A program made the position numbers and the translations under genes. From Odiellus spinosus (taxonomy: Eukaryota > Arthropoda > Arachnida > Opiliones > Phalangiidae): 64,000 nucleotides of DNA. Below the pieces are notes generated by a model that saw only the letters and a program-made list of their open reading frames with translations, searched no databases and was not told the origin of the DNA. The stretch lies in the NCBI GenBank assembly GCA_963920705.1, contig OY987229.1, forward strand, positions 21,209,728 through 21,273,727, given 5' to 3'. How positions within the stretch are numbered: position 1 is the stretch's first letter; each line of letters begins with the position of its first letter. Of the stretch, positions 34,601-37,936 are shown piece by piece.

Positions 34601-35445
34601 TCTAGCCGCCAGCGTCTGTTTTTGCGTTTCTATCCTCATCTCTAATTCCTAAAGATAAAACAATTTAACTTTGTTTTAGTGTATTTTCTATATGGTTTCA
34701 CCCAAGGACTTGGTCGCATTTTCGTTAAACAATATAAAGTGCTACAAAAACCAAAAATCAAGCACAAAAAAAATGGTTTCTATTGCGAATTTCGAAAATT
34801 ATACTGTACCGTCTGTTTCTCGACAAAATTCGAGAAAGTTATATCGTTACTCGAACTTTCAACTAAAAATACTACTGTTTCTCGAATTTTTAACTAAAAG
34901 TACTACTGTTTCTCGAATTTTTAACTAAAAATACTACTGTTTCTCGAATTTTTAACTAAAAATACTACTGTTTCTCGAATTTTTAACTAAAAATACTACT
35001 GTTTCTCGAATTTTTAACTAAAAATACTACAGTTTCTCGAATTTTTAACTAAAAATACTACTGTTTCTCGAATTTTTAACTAAAAATACTACTGTTTCTC
35101 GAATTTTTAACTAAAAATACTACTGTTTCTCGAATTTTTAACTAAAAAACACTACTGTTTCTCGAATTTTTAACTAAACAAGATCTGTTAAGTTGGCCTG
35201 AAATGCATGAATTCTGCCTCATGTAACAGAAGGTCCCGAGATAGGTACTATACAGCCACAATTTTTGGTTTCATTTGTAAGATACAACTTACTTTAACAG
35301 TTTCCCTGAGCAAAAATATTTCTTTTGTCATGTGGTCCTTCTCTTGGTAGAGAGCTTCGAGATGTTGTTGGAGTTCGGCGTCCTGATTTCTTCCATGGGA
35401 CATGCGTAGTTCTTCCTCCAATTGTCGCATCAATTGCGCTTGTTT
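4651..35445 (-). CDS. brp: Bruchpilot / ELKS-CAST-ERC active-zone scaffold (3' part of gene)
   Basis: Large coiled-coil scaffold of presynaptic release sites, which in flies shapes the T-bar and clusters calcium channels and vesicles. Fourteen exons, each listed separately, have GT donors and AG acceptors and join in phase to 1757 codons. Landmarks seen: RIETQKQTLAARDESIKKL near residues 53-71, LKESLCAKEE near 165, an insect-type 1065-residue coiled-coil block at 331-1395, RDRIEELEEALRES near 1587, and AISEKDAHLALLEM near 1683. These match the order in vertebrate ERC1 as I remember it. The N-terminal exons are not identified, so the protein is longer than 1757 residues (fly BRP is about 1740 in total). 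A 17.7-kb intron (14660-32347) holds six receptor genes on the other strand. The C-terminus either reads through to the TAA at 4651 or splices onward. Family assignment is near certain; exon borders are by eye. Confidence 0.95.
4702..4788 (-). CDS. brp: brp exon N (last clear exon)
   Basis: Acceptor TTGCAG, 29 codons starting TENRLKMLLELG, aligning with the TQNRMKLM stretch near the ERC1 C-terminus. A good donor (CAG/GTAATT) follows, but the frame also stays open for 16 more codons to TAA at 4651. Two C-termini are therefore possible. No exon encoding a GIWA-type PDZ-binding tail was seen downstream. Confidence 0.8.
4850..4997 (-). CDS. brp: brp exon M
   Basis: 148 bp, acceptor TTTGTCAG, donor GAA/GTAAAT. 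Encodes QEAISAAISEKDAHLALLEM and a charged tail ending KMKEE. This is the most strongly conserved part of the ELKS C-terminus (QEALLAAISEKD in vertebrates). Phase 2-to-0 joins correctly to exon L. Confidence 0.93.
5064..5227 (-). CDS. brp: brp exon L
   Basis: 164 bp between acceptor TTTTAG and donor AAA/GTAAAA. The coiled coil is interrupted by GLCPNCTGF, a CxxC pair absent from the vertebrate ERC sequence I recall; the rest (LEDKATKL...VEDLFDL) fits the helix before QEA. The CxxC could bind metal or form a disulfide; that is speculation. Confidence 0.88.
5505..5636 (-). CDS. brp: brp exon K
   Basis: 132 bp, 44 codons. Encodes ELLDEQRDRIEELEEALRES, almost identical to ERC1 at DDRIEELEEALRES. 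I chose acceptor GCCAAG/GAG because it makes the residue spacing to exon J match ERC1 exactly. The frame continues upstream to an ATG at 5696, so an upstream acceptor is possible. Donor AGG/GTAATT. Confidence 0.88.
5700..6901. other. brp intron, no feature seen
   Basis: Intron between exons K and J. AT-rich, with a low-complexity open frame around 5700-6010 that lacks any motif and looks accidental. Nothing else recognised before the E1 element. Confidence 0.5.
6902..7021. mobile_element. MITE family E, short derivative E1
   Basis: 120 bp, ends AGGGATAATGC and GCATTCTCCCT, flanked by TTAA on both sides. It retains only the terminal segments of family E (TTAGGCTTATTTAAACGATA and similar), the middle being absent. 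It lies 55 bp from brp exon J. Confidence 0.8.
7077..7212 (-). CDS. brp: brp exon J
   Basis: 136 bp, acceptor TTTACAG, donor CAG/GTTTGC. Encodes DQLKERDAKLNSVKRTQQ then AQMLDEARRRETEVHKDAA, matching SAQMLEEARRREDNLNDSS of ERC1. Phase 2 in, 0 out. Confidence 0.93.
7335..7579 (-). CDS. brp: brp exon I
   Basis: 245 bp, acceptor TTGCAAG, donor CAAGA/GTAAGT. Encodes a coiled coil split by a glutamine/proline-rich stretch (AQPQPQQTQQQQAEL), then MEEDKFMLNKQIKELQ. The Q-rich segment probably breaks the helix and may vary in length between species. Confidence 0.9.
7700..7873 (-). CDS. brp: brp exon H
   Basis: 174 bp, 58 codons in phase 0, acceptor TTTATAG, donor GAA/GTGAGA. Sequence AEIRKLQQQAKQGAKEPPPE then a lysine/glutamate-rich helix (LEDLEKKLKKRKEKLDQ). 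The PPPE proline run is a helix breaker. No direct ERC1 counterpart recognised; placement rests on phase and strand. Confidence 0.85.
7874..9159. other. brp intron with MITE B1
   Basis: Intron between exons H and G. Holds family B element B1 (8008-8343); the remaining 0.9 kb is AT-rich with nothing recognised. Confidence 0.6.
8008..8343 (-). mobile_element. MITE family B, copy B1
   Basis: 336 bp, ends CAGAAGCCGATGAAACCCTC and its complement. Orientation is given by the long internal open frame (see the finding on family B), here on the minus strand. No clear target duplication: flanks are ATTTAAA and ATGTAAC. Confidence 0.9.
9160..12354 (-). CDS. brp: brp exon G: giant coiled-coil exon
   Basis: 3195 bp, 1065 codons without a stop; acceptor GATCTAG, donor GAG/GTTAGT, phase 0 at both ends. 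Almost pure heptad-rich charged helix, with recurring modules such as IDMEKIKDKYEK (three variants), QSERDKLQ and SQVELRRVQ, which suggests growth by internal duplication. It corresponds to the long C-terminal rod of insect BRP and is absent from vertebrate ERCs as I recall them. As a phase-0/0 exon it could be skipped without a frameshift, giving a short ELKS-like isoform; that is inference. Confidence 0.96.
12355..13515. other. brp intron with MITE E2
   Basis: Intron between exons G and F, 1161 bp. Contains the E2 element at 12656-12963. The rest is AT-rich and featureless to my reading. Confidence 0.6.
12656..12963. mobile_element. MITE family E, copy E2
   Basis: 308 bp, flanked by TTAA, ends AGAGAATGGAACC and GGTTTCATTCTCACT. 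Inverted inner motifs ATAGGCTTAGCTGG and GCTAGGCCTATTTT mark family E. More diverged than E7, so older. Confidence 0.8.
13516..13794 (-). CDS. brp: brp exon F
   Basis: 279 bp, 93 codons, acceptor TTTTAG, donor CAA/GTAAGC. Starts IENLEDLLKEKDNQV, then SSLEEAISDKEKQISQLREQ, matching ERC1 TLEEALADKERTIERLKEQ. Fits directly after exon E (NVLQRK/IENL, as in NVLQKK/IENL of ERC1). Confidence 0.95.
14042..14459 (+). mobile_element. MITE family A, copy A2
   Basis: 418 bp, terminal CAGAGGTATATAATAACCCC; perfect 7-bp duplication GTATGAC on both sides. Lies in the brp intron only 32 bp from the donor edge of exon E, so it is close enough to affect splicing in principle. Confidence 0.95.
14492..14659 (-). 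CDS. brp: brp exon E
   Basis: 168 bp, 56 codons, acceptor AATTGTAG, donor AAG/GTATGT. VEELRQRLEEKNKLIEKRT then DHMDIKDRKINVLQRK, matching VDALRLRLEEKE and DMLDVKERKVNVLQKK in ERC1. First exon downstream of the 17.7-kb intron that hosts the receptor genes. Confidence 0.96.
14660..16263. other. Left part of the large brp intron; AATCGATTT-rich repeat
   Basis: From about 15088 to 15300 there is a dispersed repeat rich in AATCGATTT and GAAATTGGTTCCCGAAGCAG, also found at 37937 and 51425. The remainder has homopolymer-rich sequence and accidental open frames. Nothing else supported. Confidence 0.6.
16121..16250 (+). promoter_or_regulatory. Receptor upstream block, copy 1
   Basis: Shares scattered motifs (TTATTTGACA-like, ATAGGGCTGTCA, GAATTATTAAAATAAAA) with blocks at 18655, 21040, 23524, 26005 and 28975. 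Ends in TTTTTTGTAAGTGAAG, which would make a strong 5' splice donor. Could be promoter, enhancer or non-coding first exon. Confidence 0.45.
16264..16600 (+). mobile_element. MITE family B, copy B2
   Basis: 337 bp, ends CAGAAGCCGATGAAACC and its variant at the right (TCTACTTCTG). Flanks GTGAAGT and TTGAAGT agree in 6 of 7 positions, a decayed 7-bp duplication. Inserted directly after the possible splice donor upstream of receptor 1. Confidence 0.92.
16770..17966 (+). CDS. Gustatory-receptor-like 7TM protein 1
   Basis: Intronless, 398 residues from the start conserved in all six paralogues (MESVPSCIANN); an in-frame ATG lies 33 bp upstream. Seven hydrophobic segments at about 38-57, 70-92, 124-147, 167-192, 242-266, 276-298 and 345-366. 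The last one, GCITLDRSFILSIFLGAVSY, fits the 7tm_7 gustatory receptor signature region (LDxSLLxSxxGAxxTYL), but the usual terminal QF is missing. Expected to be a ligand-gated cation channel subunit in chemosensory neurons, with cytoplasmic N-terminus. The tail CTNISELCFRCNYS has three cysteines and two N-glycosylation sequons. Its second half is almost identical to receptor 3, not to neighbour 2. Ligand unknown. Lies antisense in a brp intron. Confidence 0.87.
   Translation: MESVPSCIANNWVFHSVYKYLNLFVVLPSGRNTTVKRKILKIALNILINLFLLNSLKTSGQSLYTHRYSVNLLNSIMYFGRYVVMIWVFNYSIKKEGLIDFCSQILIETERIIPNVKRIKMTTLSYLQIFIACILVAYIFITFYIMMTETYFWMNFLYNYSIVIKKSQVLYFLVVIDICSETMVYFWLFSLQATMAFTVLSVRSDICYFGDTLIGANRCDIETIAKKHTLILDIIRLTDSKFRFVVFLWIIEWVGTFCLRLSYVFGISSKQINVSQIVLDMLFFLSGSAVLIFTLTLMTDCTKYLVSCYHKRVSRQNDPIETYLCTKLMVAPLNFTYLGCITLDRSFILSIFLGAVSYLLFTMTLIPQSDSAQEIVKLTACTNISELCFRCNYSKIEP
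18105..18521 (+). mobile_element. MITE family A, copy A3
   Basis: 417 bp with family A ends, between receptors 1 and 2, 138 bp after the stop of receptor 1. Flanks GTAACAC and ATATTTC do not match, so the duplication has been lost or the copy arose by recombination. Confidence 0.93.
18655..18850 (+). promoter_or_regulatory. Receptor upstream block, copy 2 (uninterrupted)
   Basis: Best intact example of the shared upstream block: CCTATTTGAAACG, ATAGGGTTGTCAATGA, GTGCCCAAATTATTTCGTTA and CACTCCTTTTTCTGG follow in the same order as in the other units. Lies about 140-330 bp before the start codon of receptor 2. Function not shown by sequence alone. Confidence 0.5.
18990..20204 (+). CDS. Gustatory-receptor-like 7TM protein 2
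   Basis: Intronless, 404 residues from MEPTVPSCVANN; an ATG 27 bp upstream in frame would give 413. Same seven-segment plan as receptor 1. Carries the longer intracellular-loop form RFRSFGYLGPIETY, also seen in 5 and 6, where receptors 1 and 3 have RQNDPIETY. C-terminal segment LDGSFILSVFLGAVSYLL then CTNISELCFRCNYSKIEP. Flanked by MITEs A3 and B3. No stop or frameshift, so it looks functional. Family 7tm_7 by pattern; ligand unknown. Confidence 0.87.
   Translation: MEPTVPSCVANNLVFHSVYKYLNLFVPLPCGKKTTLKRKIITNLINIFINMYLLNALKICVERISAEIYSIRLFNSLMYSARYVVMICVFNYSIKKKGLIDICSQTLIEIERSIPNVKRIKMTTLSYHQISIACILVAYTLILCYIMMTETYLYVNFLFNYSIDIKNYHVLKFMALIYAGAETLVYLWYFSLQAMMAFTVLSVRSGVLNFGDTLIGANRCDIQSIAKKHTLILDIIEQIDCKFRFVVFLWIIEWVGTFCLRLSIFYGMSLPLIYASFTLSEIGFFLSGSAVLIFTLTLMTDCTEYLVACCHKRVSRFRSFGYLGPIETYLCTKLKVAPLNFTYLGCITLDGSFILSVFLGAVSYLLFTITLIPQSDSVQEMTKLTTCTNISELCFRCNYSKIEP
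20205..20700. other. Spacer between receptors 2 and 3
   Basis: Contains at about 20350-20430 a diverged stretch reminiscent of the inner part of MITE family D (CATATACTTTGCAGCAAAAA), and at 20640-20700 the start of the receptor 3 upstream block. Confidence 0.4.
20701..21039 (-). mobile_element. MITE family B, copy B3
   Basis: 339 bp with full CAGAAGCCGATGAAACCC ends and a perfect 7-bp duplication TATTTAC. It splits the upstream block of receptor 3, about 6 bp from the site where B4 splits the equivalent block of receptor 4. Confidence 0.96.
21040..21160 (+). promoter_or_regulatory. Receptor upstream block, copy 3 (split by MITE)
   Basis: ATTTACTTAAAAATG, AATAGGGCTGTCTCAGTGG and GTGCCCAATTAT continue the block begun before B3. 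Distance to the start of receptor 3 is about 90-200 bp. Confidence 0.45.
21247..22443 (+). CDS. Gustatory-receptor-like 7TM protein 3
   Basis: Intronless, 398 residues, start MDPVPSCIANN. From about residue 190 to the end it is nearly identical to receptor 1, including the short RQNDPIETY loop, while the first half is clearly more different (KISAQRIYTQRYNVSLF against KTSGQSLYTHRYSVNLL). This mosaic suggests gene conversion or unequal crossing-over skipping receptor 2. Seven hydrophobic segments, GAVSYLLFTITLIPQ at the end, tail CTNISELCFRYNYS (one tail cysteine replaced by tyrosine). Intact. Confidence 0.87.
   Translation: MDPVPSCIANNWVFHSVYRYLNLFVVLPSGRKTTVKRKIFKIVLNILINLFLLNSLKISAQRIYTQRYNVSLFNSLMYVARLVVTMCVFNYSIKKKGLIDFCSQTLIETERIIPNVKRIKMTTLSYIEIFIACILVAYTLIEWYIIMTDTYFWVNFLYNYSIVIKNSYVLYFIGLVHTCAETMVHFWLFSLQATMAFTVLSVRSDICYLGDTLIGANRCDIETIAKKHTLILDIIRLTDSKFRFVVFLWIIEWVGTLCLRLSYVFGMSSTQINVSQMVLDMVFFLSGSAVLMFTLTLMTDCTEYLVSCYHKRVSRQNDPIETYLCTKLMVAPLNFTYLGCITLDRSFILSIFLGAVSYLLFTITLIPQSDYVQEMIKLTSCTNISELCFRYNYSKIET
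22444..23185. other. Spacer between receptors 3 and 4
   Basis: 740 bp, AT-rich, with a few C-rich patches at about 22620-22750. The stretch AGAAGTTGTAAATATTTTACCAC (about 22720) has a relative near 25770. No gene seen. Confidence 0.4.
23186..23523 (-). mobile_element. MITE family B, copy B4
   Basis: 338 bp; left end is the CAGAAGTAGATGAAACCC variant. Perfect 7-bp duplication TTAATGG. Interrupts the receptor 4 upstream block. Confidence 0.96.
23524..23665 (+). promoter_or_regulatory. Receptor upstream block, copy 4 (split by MITE)
   Basis: CAATAGGACTGCCAAATGG, TTTCGTGCCCAGAATGATAT, TTGTTATCTTTGAATTAATA, ACTCCTTTTTCTTG. Very close to the receptor 5 block at 26005-26150. A second shared stretch with receptor 5 follows at 23880-24005 (GCGACCTCTCAGCCCC, TTCGTTCGTGTTAAAA). 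Confidence 0.5.
24167..25297 (+). CDS. Gustatory-receptor-like 7TM protein 4 (altered C-terminus)
   Basis: Intronless, 376 residues from MEPIPSCIANN. Five residues are missing at about position 30 relative to its paralogues (VLLTTVKRK where others have LPSGRKTTVKRK). All seven hydrophobic segments and LDRSFILSVFLGAVSYFLFT are present. The end differs: after IPQKDSATTFTNITAV it stops, whereas paralogues continue with the cysteine tail. A remnant of that tail (CNCSKIG) can be read just beyond the stop in another frame, so a small deletion shifted the frame. The membrane core is untouched, so the protein may still work. Confidence 0.83.
   Translation: MEPIPSCIANNVVFHSVYKYLNLFVLLTTVKRKIFTIFLDIYINLWLLNSLKVSVLSMYAKIYSVELFNLLMFLSRRLVTICVFNYSIKKRGLIDICSQTLIETERIIPNVKRIKMTTLSYFQIFIACILVAYTLMAWYIMMTETYIWVNFLFNYSIDIKNPHVLYFLAILHACAEMLVHFWLFSLQATMAFTVLSVRNYILNFGDTLIGAERCDLQTIAKKHTLILDIIGLIDSKFRFVVFVWIIEWVGTFCLELSFVFGMFLKPIYRSFAVFDIVFFLSGSAVLMFTLTLMTDCTEYLVACCHKRVSRYHGPNEIYLCTKMRIAPLNFTYLGCITLDRSFILSVFLGAVSYFLFTLTLIPQKDSATTFTNITAV
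25391..25727 (+). mobile_element. MITE family B, copy B5
   Basis: 337 bp, family B ends, 93 bp after the stop of receptor 4. Instead of a 7-bp repeat, about 33 bp before it (starting TTCTCTATAATATTAACAAT) is repeated with a few changes just after it. Confidence 0.92.
25728..26427. other. Spacer before MITE D1, includes receptor 5 upstream block
   Basis: Contains the long flank repeat of B5 (25728-25760) and the upstream block of receptor 5 (26005-26150). Further right GCGACCTTTCAGCCCCTG (about 26362) matches the receptor 4 upstream region. Confidence 0.5.
26005..26150 (+). promoter_or_regulatory. Receptor upstream block, copy 5
   Basis: ACTTTATTTACTTATAAATG, TTCGTGCCCAGAATGAAATA, TTGTTATCTTTGAATTAATA and CCCTCCTTTTTCGTG, in the same order as in the other units. 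Now about 820 bp from the receptor 5 start because MITE D1 lies between. Confidence 0.5.
26428..26744 (+). mobile_element. MITE family D, copy D1
   Basis: 317 bp, ends CAAGAATCCATTCAGGTTCC and its near complement; inner inverted repeats CCATCCTCCCAAACTTTGTA. Perfect 7-bp duplication CCTACAT. Other copies at 28297 and 36822. Confidence 0.95.
26968..28176 (+). CDS. Gustatory-receptor-like 7TM protein 5
   Basis: Intronless, 402 residues from MDRVPSCIANN. The frame is open 132 bp further upstream with an ATG at 26836, but only the later start is shared by the paralogues. More diverged than 1-4 in segments 3 and 4 (MIFAWYLIISERYLKVNFFF). Loop form RFRNFSYCGPNETY. Last segment LDRSLILSVFSGAVSYLLF, tail CSDVSQLCLQCNYSKIGP keeps three cysteines. 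Intact; 7tm_7 family by pattern. Confidence 0.86.
   Translation: MDRVPSCIANNWVFHCVFKYLNLFVALPRDKKTTVKRKIITIFLNLFINLFLLNLIKVNAENLYAEIYSIQLFNALMYLARRVVMICVFNYSIKKKGLIDICFETLIETEQIIPSVKRIKMATLSYLQIFIACILVVYMIFAWYLIISERYLKVNFFFNYSIIIINPQILCFLAIIFCCADNLAHIFVFSLQATMAFTVLSLRNYIYVFGETLQAAKHSDIQKIAKKHTQILNIIEKIDSKFRFVVFMWIVEWVGTFCLRISFVLGSVSSTVIVVSSFALDIAFFLSESAVLFFTLTLMTDCTDNLVSSCHKRVSRFRNFSYCGPNETYLCTKMKVAPLNFTFLGCIPLDRSLILSVFSGAVSYLLFTLTLIPRSNSVIVNSTNCSDVSQLCLQCNYSKIGP
28184..28725. mobile_element. MITE family E, copy E3, interrupted by D2
   Basis: Left part has AAAACTTACCCTGAAAATAG and GGCTTAGCTG; right part has GCTAAGCCTATTTTGATGG, TTAGGCCTATTTAAACGATA and ends at CATTCTTCCT before TTAA. The left terminus is missing. 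Family D element D2 sits in the middle, so E3 is older. Confidence 0.8.
28297..28613 (-). mobile_element. MITE family D, copy D2 (nested in E3)
   Basis: 317 bp, opposite orientation to D1. Perfect 7-bp duplication CATTGAT. Confidence 0.95.
28746..28829 (+). pseudogene. Decayed receptor fragment
   Basis: TTTTTAATCTTGATATTAAC and, further on, GGTTACCGTGGCCCGATT match the stretch of the paralogues running from segment 6 to the following loop (TTTTAATCTTTACATTAACC ... GGTTACCTTGGCCCGATT in receptor 2). Most of the part between them is gone. This is a relic of a seventh gene between receptors 5 and 6, or of the ancestor of one of them. Confidence 0.7.
28975..29125 (+). promoter_or_regulatory. Receptor upstream block, copy 6
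   Basis: TGCTATTTACTTAAATGGTC, ATATAGCAATAG, CACGTGCCCAGAGTGAAAAA, CTAATAAAACAATTCTTCG and CACTCCTTTTTGG. Uninterrupted. It shows the empty sequence at the position where B3 and B4 sit in units 3 and 4. Confidence 0.5.
29228..30445 (+). CDS. Gustatory-receptor-like 7TM protein 6
   Basis: Intronless, 405 residues from MDSVPSCIANNW. Most diverged member: segment 4 region LNFFVFSLKTTMAFTILIVR, loop EHLVTAKPSDIQTIAKQH. Retains LDRSFILSVFLGAVSYLLFA and a cysteine-bearing tail (CINISELCSRGYGCNVSDFN) with extra glycine residues. Stop is followed 8 bp later by MITE B6, so the 3' UTR is largely transposon. Intact frame. Confidence 0.86.
   Translation: MDSVPSCIANNWLFHLVYKYLNVFVPLPSTRRITVKRKIITMFLTVLINLFLLNWLKICVQTIYAEGYSINLFNNLVFLGRRVVTICVFNYSIKKRGLIDICLETLIKIKGIIPYVTSNKMATLSYLQLFIACILTVYTSITWYLMMSETFAWMNFFFNYSFVIKNERILYFLAIIYCCADTLLNFFVFSLKTTMAFTILIVRKYIWYFGEHLVTAKPSDIQTIAKQHTIILDIIGQINFKFRFVVFVWIMEWVGTFCLKLSFVFVKSSRLILLTFDVLDIAIVLSGSAVLIFTLTLMTECTEHLVSCCHKRVSRFQSFGYHGPIEIWLSTKMRVAPLNFTFLGCIPLDRSFILSVFLGAVSYLLFAITLIPQSESVQEIVNATNCINISELCSRGYGCNVSDFN
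30454..30792 (+). mobile_element. MITE family B, copy B6
   Basis: 339 bp with family B ends. Flanking direct repeat is 12 bp (TTAATATATAGT), longer than the 7 bp of most copies. Inserted 8 bp after the stop of receptor 6. Confidence 0.95.
30793..32075. other. Right part of the large brp intron
   Basis: A small AATCGATTT-type repeat at about 31150-31205 (GAAACCGTTTAAATCGATTT). Poly-A/T runs and accidental open frames otherwise. No gene seen. Confidence 0.5.
32076..32226. repeat. Family H element, copy H1
   Basis: 151 bp, ends AAGGGGGCAGACACT and AGTGTCGGACCCCTT, inner repeats of GCACTATCAAAGCTGAACTC (twice, direct). Relatives at 44911 and 54850. Non-coding; probable MITE, superfamily not assigned. 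Confidence 0.8.
32348..32515 (-). CDS. brp: brp exon D
   Basis: 168 bp, 56 codons, acceptor TATAG, donor GAT/GTGAGT. MEELKIELNKRDQEILAMGA then HIAVLKESLCAKEEHYNMLQ, matching HIEVLKESLTAKEQRAAILQ of ERC1. Its donor region (TGTGAGTAC...) is imperfectly duplicated just downstream at 32281-32340. Confidence 0.96.
32516..33329. other. brp intron, nothing recognised
   Basis: AT-rich. Vertebrate ERC1 has roughly 100 residues between the parts encoded by the flanking exons; I found no exon for them here. Confidence 0.5.
33330..33454 (-). CDS. brp: brp exon C
   Basis: 125 bp, acceptor TGAGCAG, donor AAG/GTAAAA. SEEERLENERLRSRLMELET then ARHLESLMDVKDKDLNK, matching the HHLESLLEQKEKE part of ERC1. Phase 1 in, 0 out, as required by neighbours. 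Confidence 0.92.
33455..34551. other. brp intron with poly-G run
   Basis: About 1.1 kb. Contains a run of some 16 G at about 34080-34097. No element ends recognised. Confidence 0.6.
34552..34648 (-). CDS. brp: brp exon B
   Basis: 97 bp, acceptor TCTTTAG, donor ATTG/GTAAGT. Encodes ELEMRIETQKQTLAARDESI then KKLMEMLQNKGI, almost identical to ERC1 over its whole length. The clearest diagnostic exon for the ELKS family. Confidence 0.97.
34845..35181. repeat. 31-bp tandem repeat array (about 11 units)
   Basis: Unit TTCTCGAATTTTTAACTAAA + AATACTACTGT, with the left units more diverged and the right ones near identical. Lies in the intron between brp exons A and B, about 110 bp from exon A. A minisatellite likely to vary in length. 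Confidence 0.95.
35293..35445 (-). CDS. brp: brp exon A (first identified exon)
   Basis: 153 bp, 51 codons, acceptor GTTTTTAG, donor AAA/GTAAGT. KQAQLMRQLEEELRMSHGRN ... KDHMTKEIFLLRETVK, the end matching QAKELFLLRKTLE of ERC1. The acceptor proves that further exons lie to the right; none was recognised. Confidence 0.92.
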
Positions 35446-36821
35446 CTAAAAACGACAAAATAAAAATATTCAAATTTCATACCATTGTAATAAAAAACAT
35501 GAATTTATAGCTTTAGCTAACGACGAAGGTTTTTGCCATAGATGGCAAGAAATACAAGACCACCTTGCAACCATCACCTTGAGGAACTTGGTAATATATC
35601 TATACCGTGATGCCATCCCTTTTTTTTAGTAAACGTTCCGTCTTTAGGTAATTAGGCTGAAAAGGACTTAGCAGACGCCTCGAAAAAGATCCAAACTCAA
35701 CGAGTGGAGCGTAAAATCCACTTTGTAATTGTTGCTAGCCCTTTCTCCCCCTTCCTTTAGACACGGCCAGCACTTTACGTAATTGCCCCGCGAGATCATA
35801 AACTTCCAAAAGCTCTTCCTTGGTTTAAGTTCACCTTCTTACGTAAGAGTAGCTCAGCTTAGGAATTGTATATTATAAAGGACAGGTCTCGTTCAAATTT
35901 ACGTTTTTGATAACCAAGACAATAGATGGTAGGCAACCCACGAAATCAGACCTGTAAAGGAGGATGATGAGCTCACGGGCAGTGAAGGCGATGTTTCATT
36001 TTCCTCTGCTTGTCTGATTCTGATGGTTGCCTACTCCCCCTGGAGGGGGTGAAAACAAACGCAAGAGGTCTAATGAGAGCAAAAAAATGCAACCATGACC
36101 TTTAACCATGAACTGCTGCCACTGTCAAAGGCAGAGATCGTAAGCTTACGTGAAAAATGTCAGAGAGATCCTTTACTGTCAAAGGCGAGGGGTTTTACCA
36201 GAGATTTTACAACTCTGCGCTATAGATATGCCTCTTCCCATCATCCCTATATGTAAACCATGGAGTAATAACAATATTGGGAGAGCCAGACATCATTCGT
36301 GGAGAGCAACTTGTAACTTTGGCCGCGTTATCAAGTAGCGTAATTACAGTGGCCCAACAGATCATCTTGTTTTTACTGTTGCGTTTCAAGAATTCTATTC
36401 ACAGCTTTATACATTTTTAATCATTTTTCACTGCTCTTTCCGAAAATTAGCCTTAAATTCCATTTGATTACTCCCGATTTAAATAAAAACAACGATTTAT
36501 AACGAACTTTAAAAAAAGCTTTCTTCAATGGATAGCTTATTTCATAAATTTGGTTCATTTTATGCAAAAACTTATCTCCTTATTTAAAGGAAAAATGAAA
36601 AGTAATCTTAGGAATTTTTTACGATGGCCATTTTTTTAAACTCGCGCCACTTATTCATTTTTCAGTAGAACTTAAAAATTGTGGCCCTCTGCAAATCAAG
36701 CCCGGATTCCAAAGAGTCACGTGACTTAACCGGTCCCTTTACTAAACTTTCACTGTACCAGGACCCAATAAGAAGTCTAATTCTGCAATTTAAAGTTTTT
36801 TCTAAAGTTTGGGACTCTCAG
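35446..36821. other. Gene-free stretch, brp 5' intron
   Basis: 1.4 kb of mixed sequence including C/T-rich patches near 35750 and 36030. A 28-codon open stretch on the minus strand near 35737-35823 has a coding look but no splice sites. Presumed intron of brp. Confidence 0.45.
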
Positions 36822-37137
36822 CAAGAATTCATTCAGGTTCCATAAGAATATGGGAGGGCCGCGATTCAATAACCATCCTCCCAAACTTTGTAGCAAAAGT
36901 TCGTCCGCTTCGAATCGATTTTTCAAGTAAATCGCTCCTGCCATCTATTATTAACCCGCGCCACTAACGACCTTGACATAATATTTTGGGTAATAAAAAT
37001 AGAGCCGACCGAAAAAAGATCTAAGCGTACAAATGTTGCGAAAATTGCGGACGAACTTTTGTTACAAAGTTTGGGAGGATGGTACCAGAGGCTAAAGCTA
37101 TGCTCCCATATTCTTATGGAACCTGAATGGATTCTTG
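36822..37137 (+). mobile_element. MITE family D, copy D3
   Basis: 316 bp, same orientation as D1, ends CAAGAATTCATTCAGG and its near complement. Perfect 7-bp duplication CTCTCAG. Confidence 0.95.
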
Positions 37138-37936
37138 CTCTCAGTACATGAATGGTGATGGATTATTACTACTTATATTTATGTTTTAAATGGAAAAAAC
37201 TATTTAAAACATTTAAATGGAAAGACATATCTAAGATTCCTTTATTATTTTTTGTTGTAATTCGTAAAGGTGGTGCTATATGGCAAAATTACGTTAGGGA
37301 ATGTGAACTTTAAGGATAGCTCGGATGAGATCTTCAACAAAAGAATATATCCGAAGCTAAAAAAAATACAACTAGACGCGTAAGATGAAGAGAAAAAGAA
37401 CTTTAAGAAGAAGAAGAAGAAAGTGGAAAAGCAATCGTTTCTGTCACCATGGAAACCAAAAATCCCTATATCTCCTCCCACTATTGGCAAGTTGCCAAGA
37501 ATCGTCGGCCGACGACGAACTCTTAAACGCGTGTGACGTCCCGAAAAAGATTTCAGCTGGGTCTGTCTACAGGTTTTAAACTGAACCAATATAATGAAAA
37601 GCGGGGACAAAGATATAAAGGAAATGACGTCATTTAGTATCTCTTTCATCATGCCTTGAAACGTATTCGTTACGAAACTCTCCTTTACGTCGCTCGCTCT
37701 GGACAATGACACGGATAGTTTCGTGACAACGACCGATTATAAAAGGAAAGAGAGCTCAGACGTGGCTAGTTGTTAGGAAATGACGTCATTTCACGTGTCT
37801 CTACTTCCCGCTTCTTTCCCATTGGTTCATAGGGTTGTTACAAACATTTCTCGGACCATAAAAAACATTTTTCTCTTATCAAATTTAATATTATTATGTT
37901 TACCTTTCTTTCGTAATAAATTTTCGGCTAAGCAGT
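37138..37936. other. Non-coding stretch with two CRE-like palindromes and a TATA-like motif
   Basis: GGAAATGACGTCATTT occurs twice (CRE core at 37625-37632 and 37781-37788). TATAAAA lies at 37738-37744 and an X-box-like GTCACCATGGAAAC at 37443-37456. A promoter is possible, but no transcript start or first exon can be assigned. Open frames here show no motif. Confidence 0.35.

Noticed and set aside
35737-35823. 28-codon coding-like stretch on the minus strand (EELLEVYDLAGQLRKVLAV) as a brp exon
   Set aside because: No usable acceptor or donor at its ends and no resemblance to ELKS sequence; left as intron or old repeat.
37245-37712. 155-codon minus-strand open frame
   Set aside because: Composition is T-rich hydrophobic and serine runs; no domain; overlaps CRE/TATA-like motifs and looks accidental.
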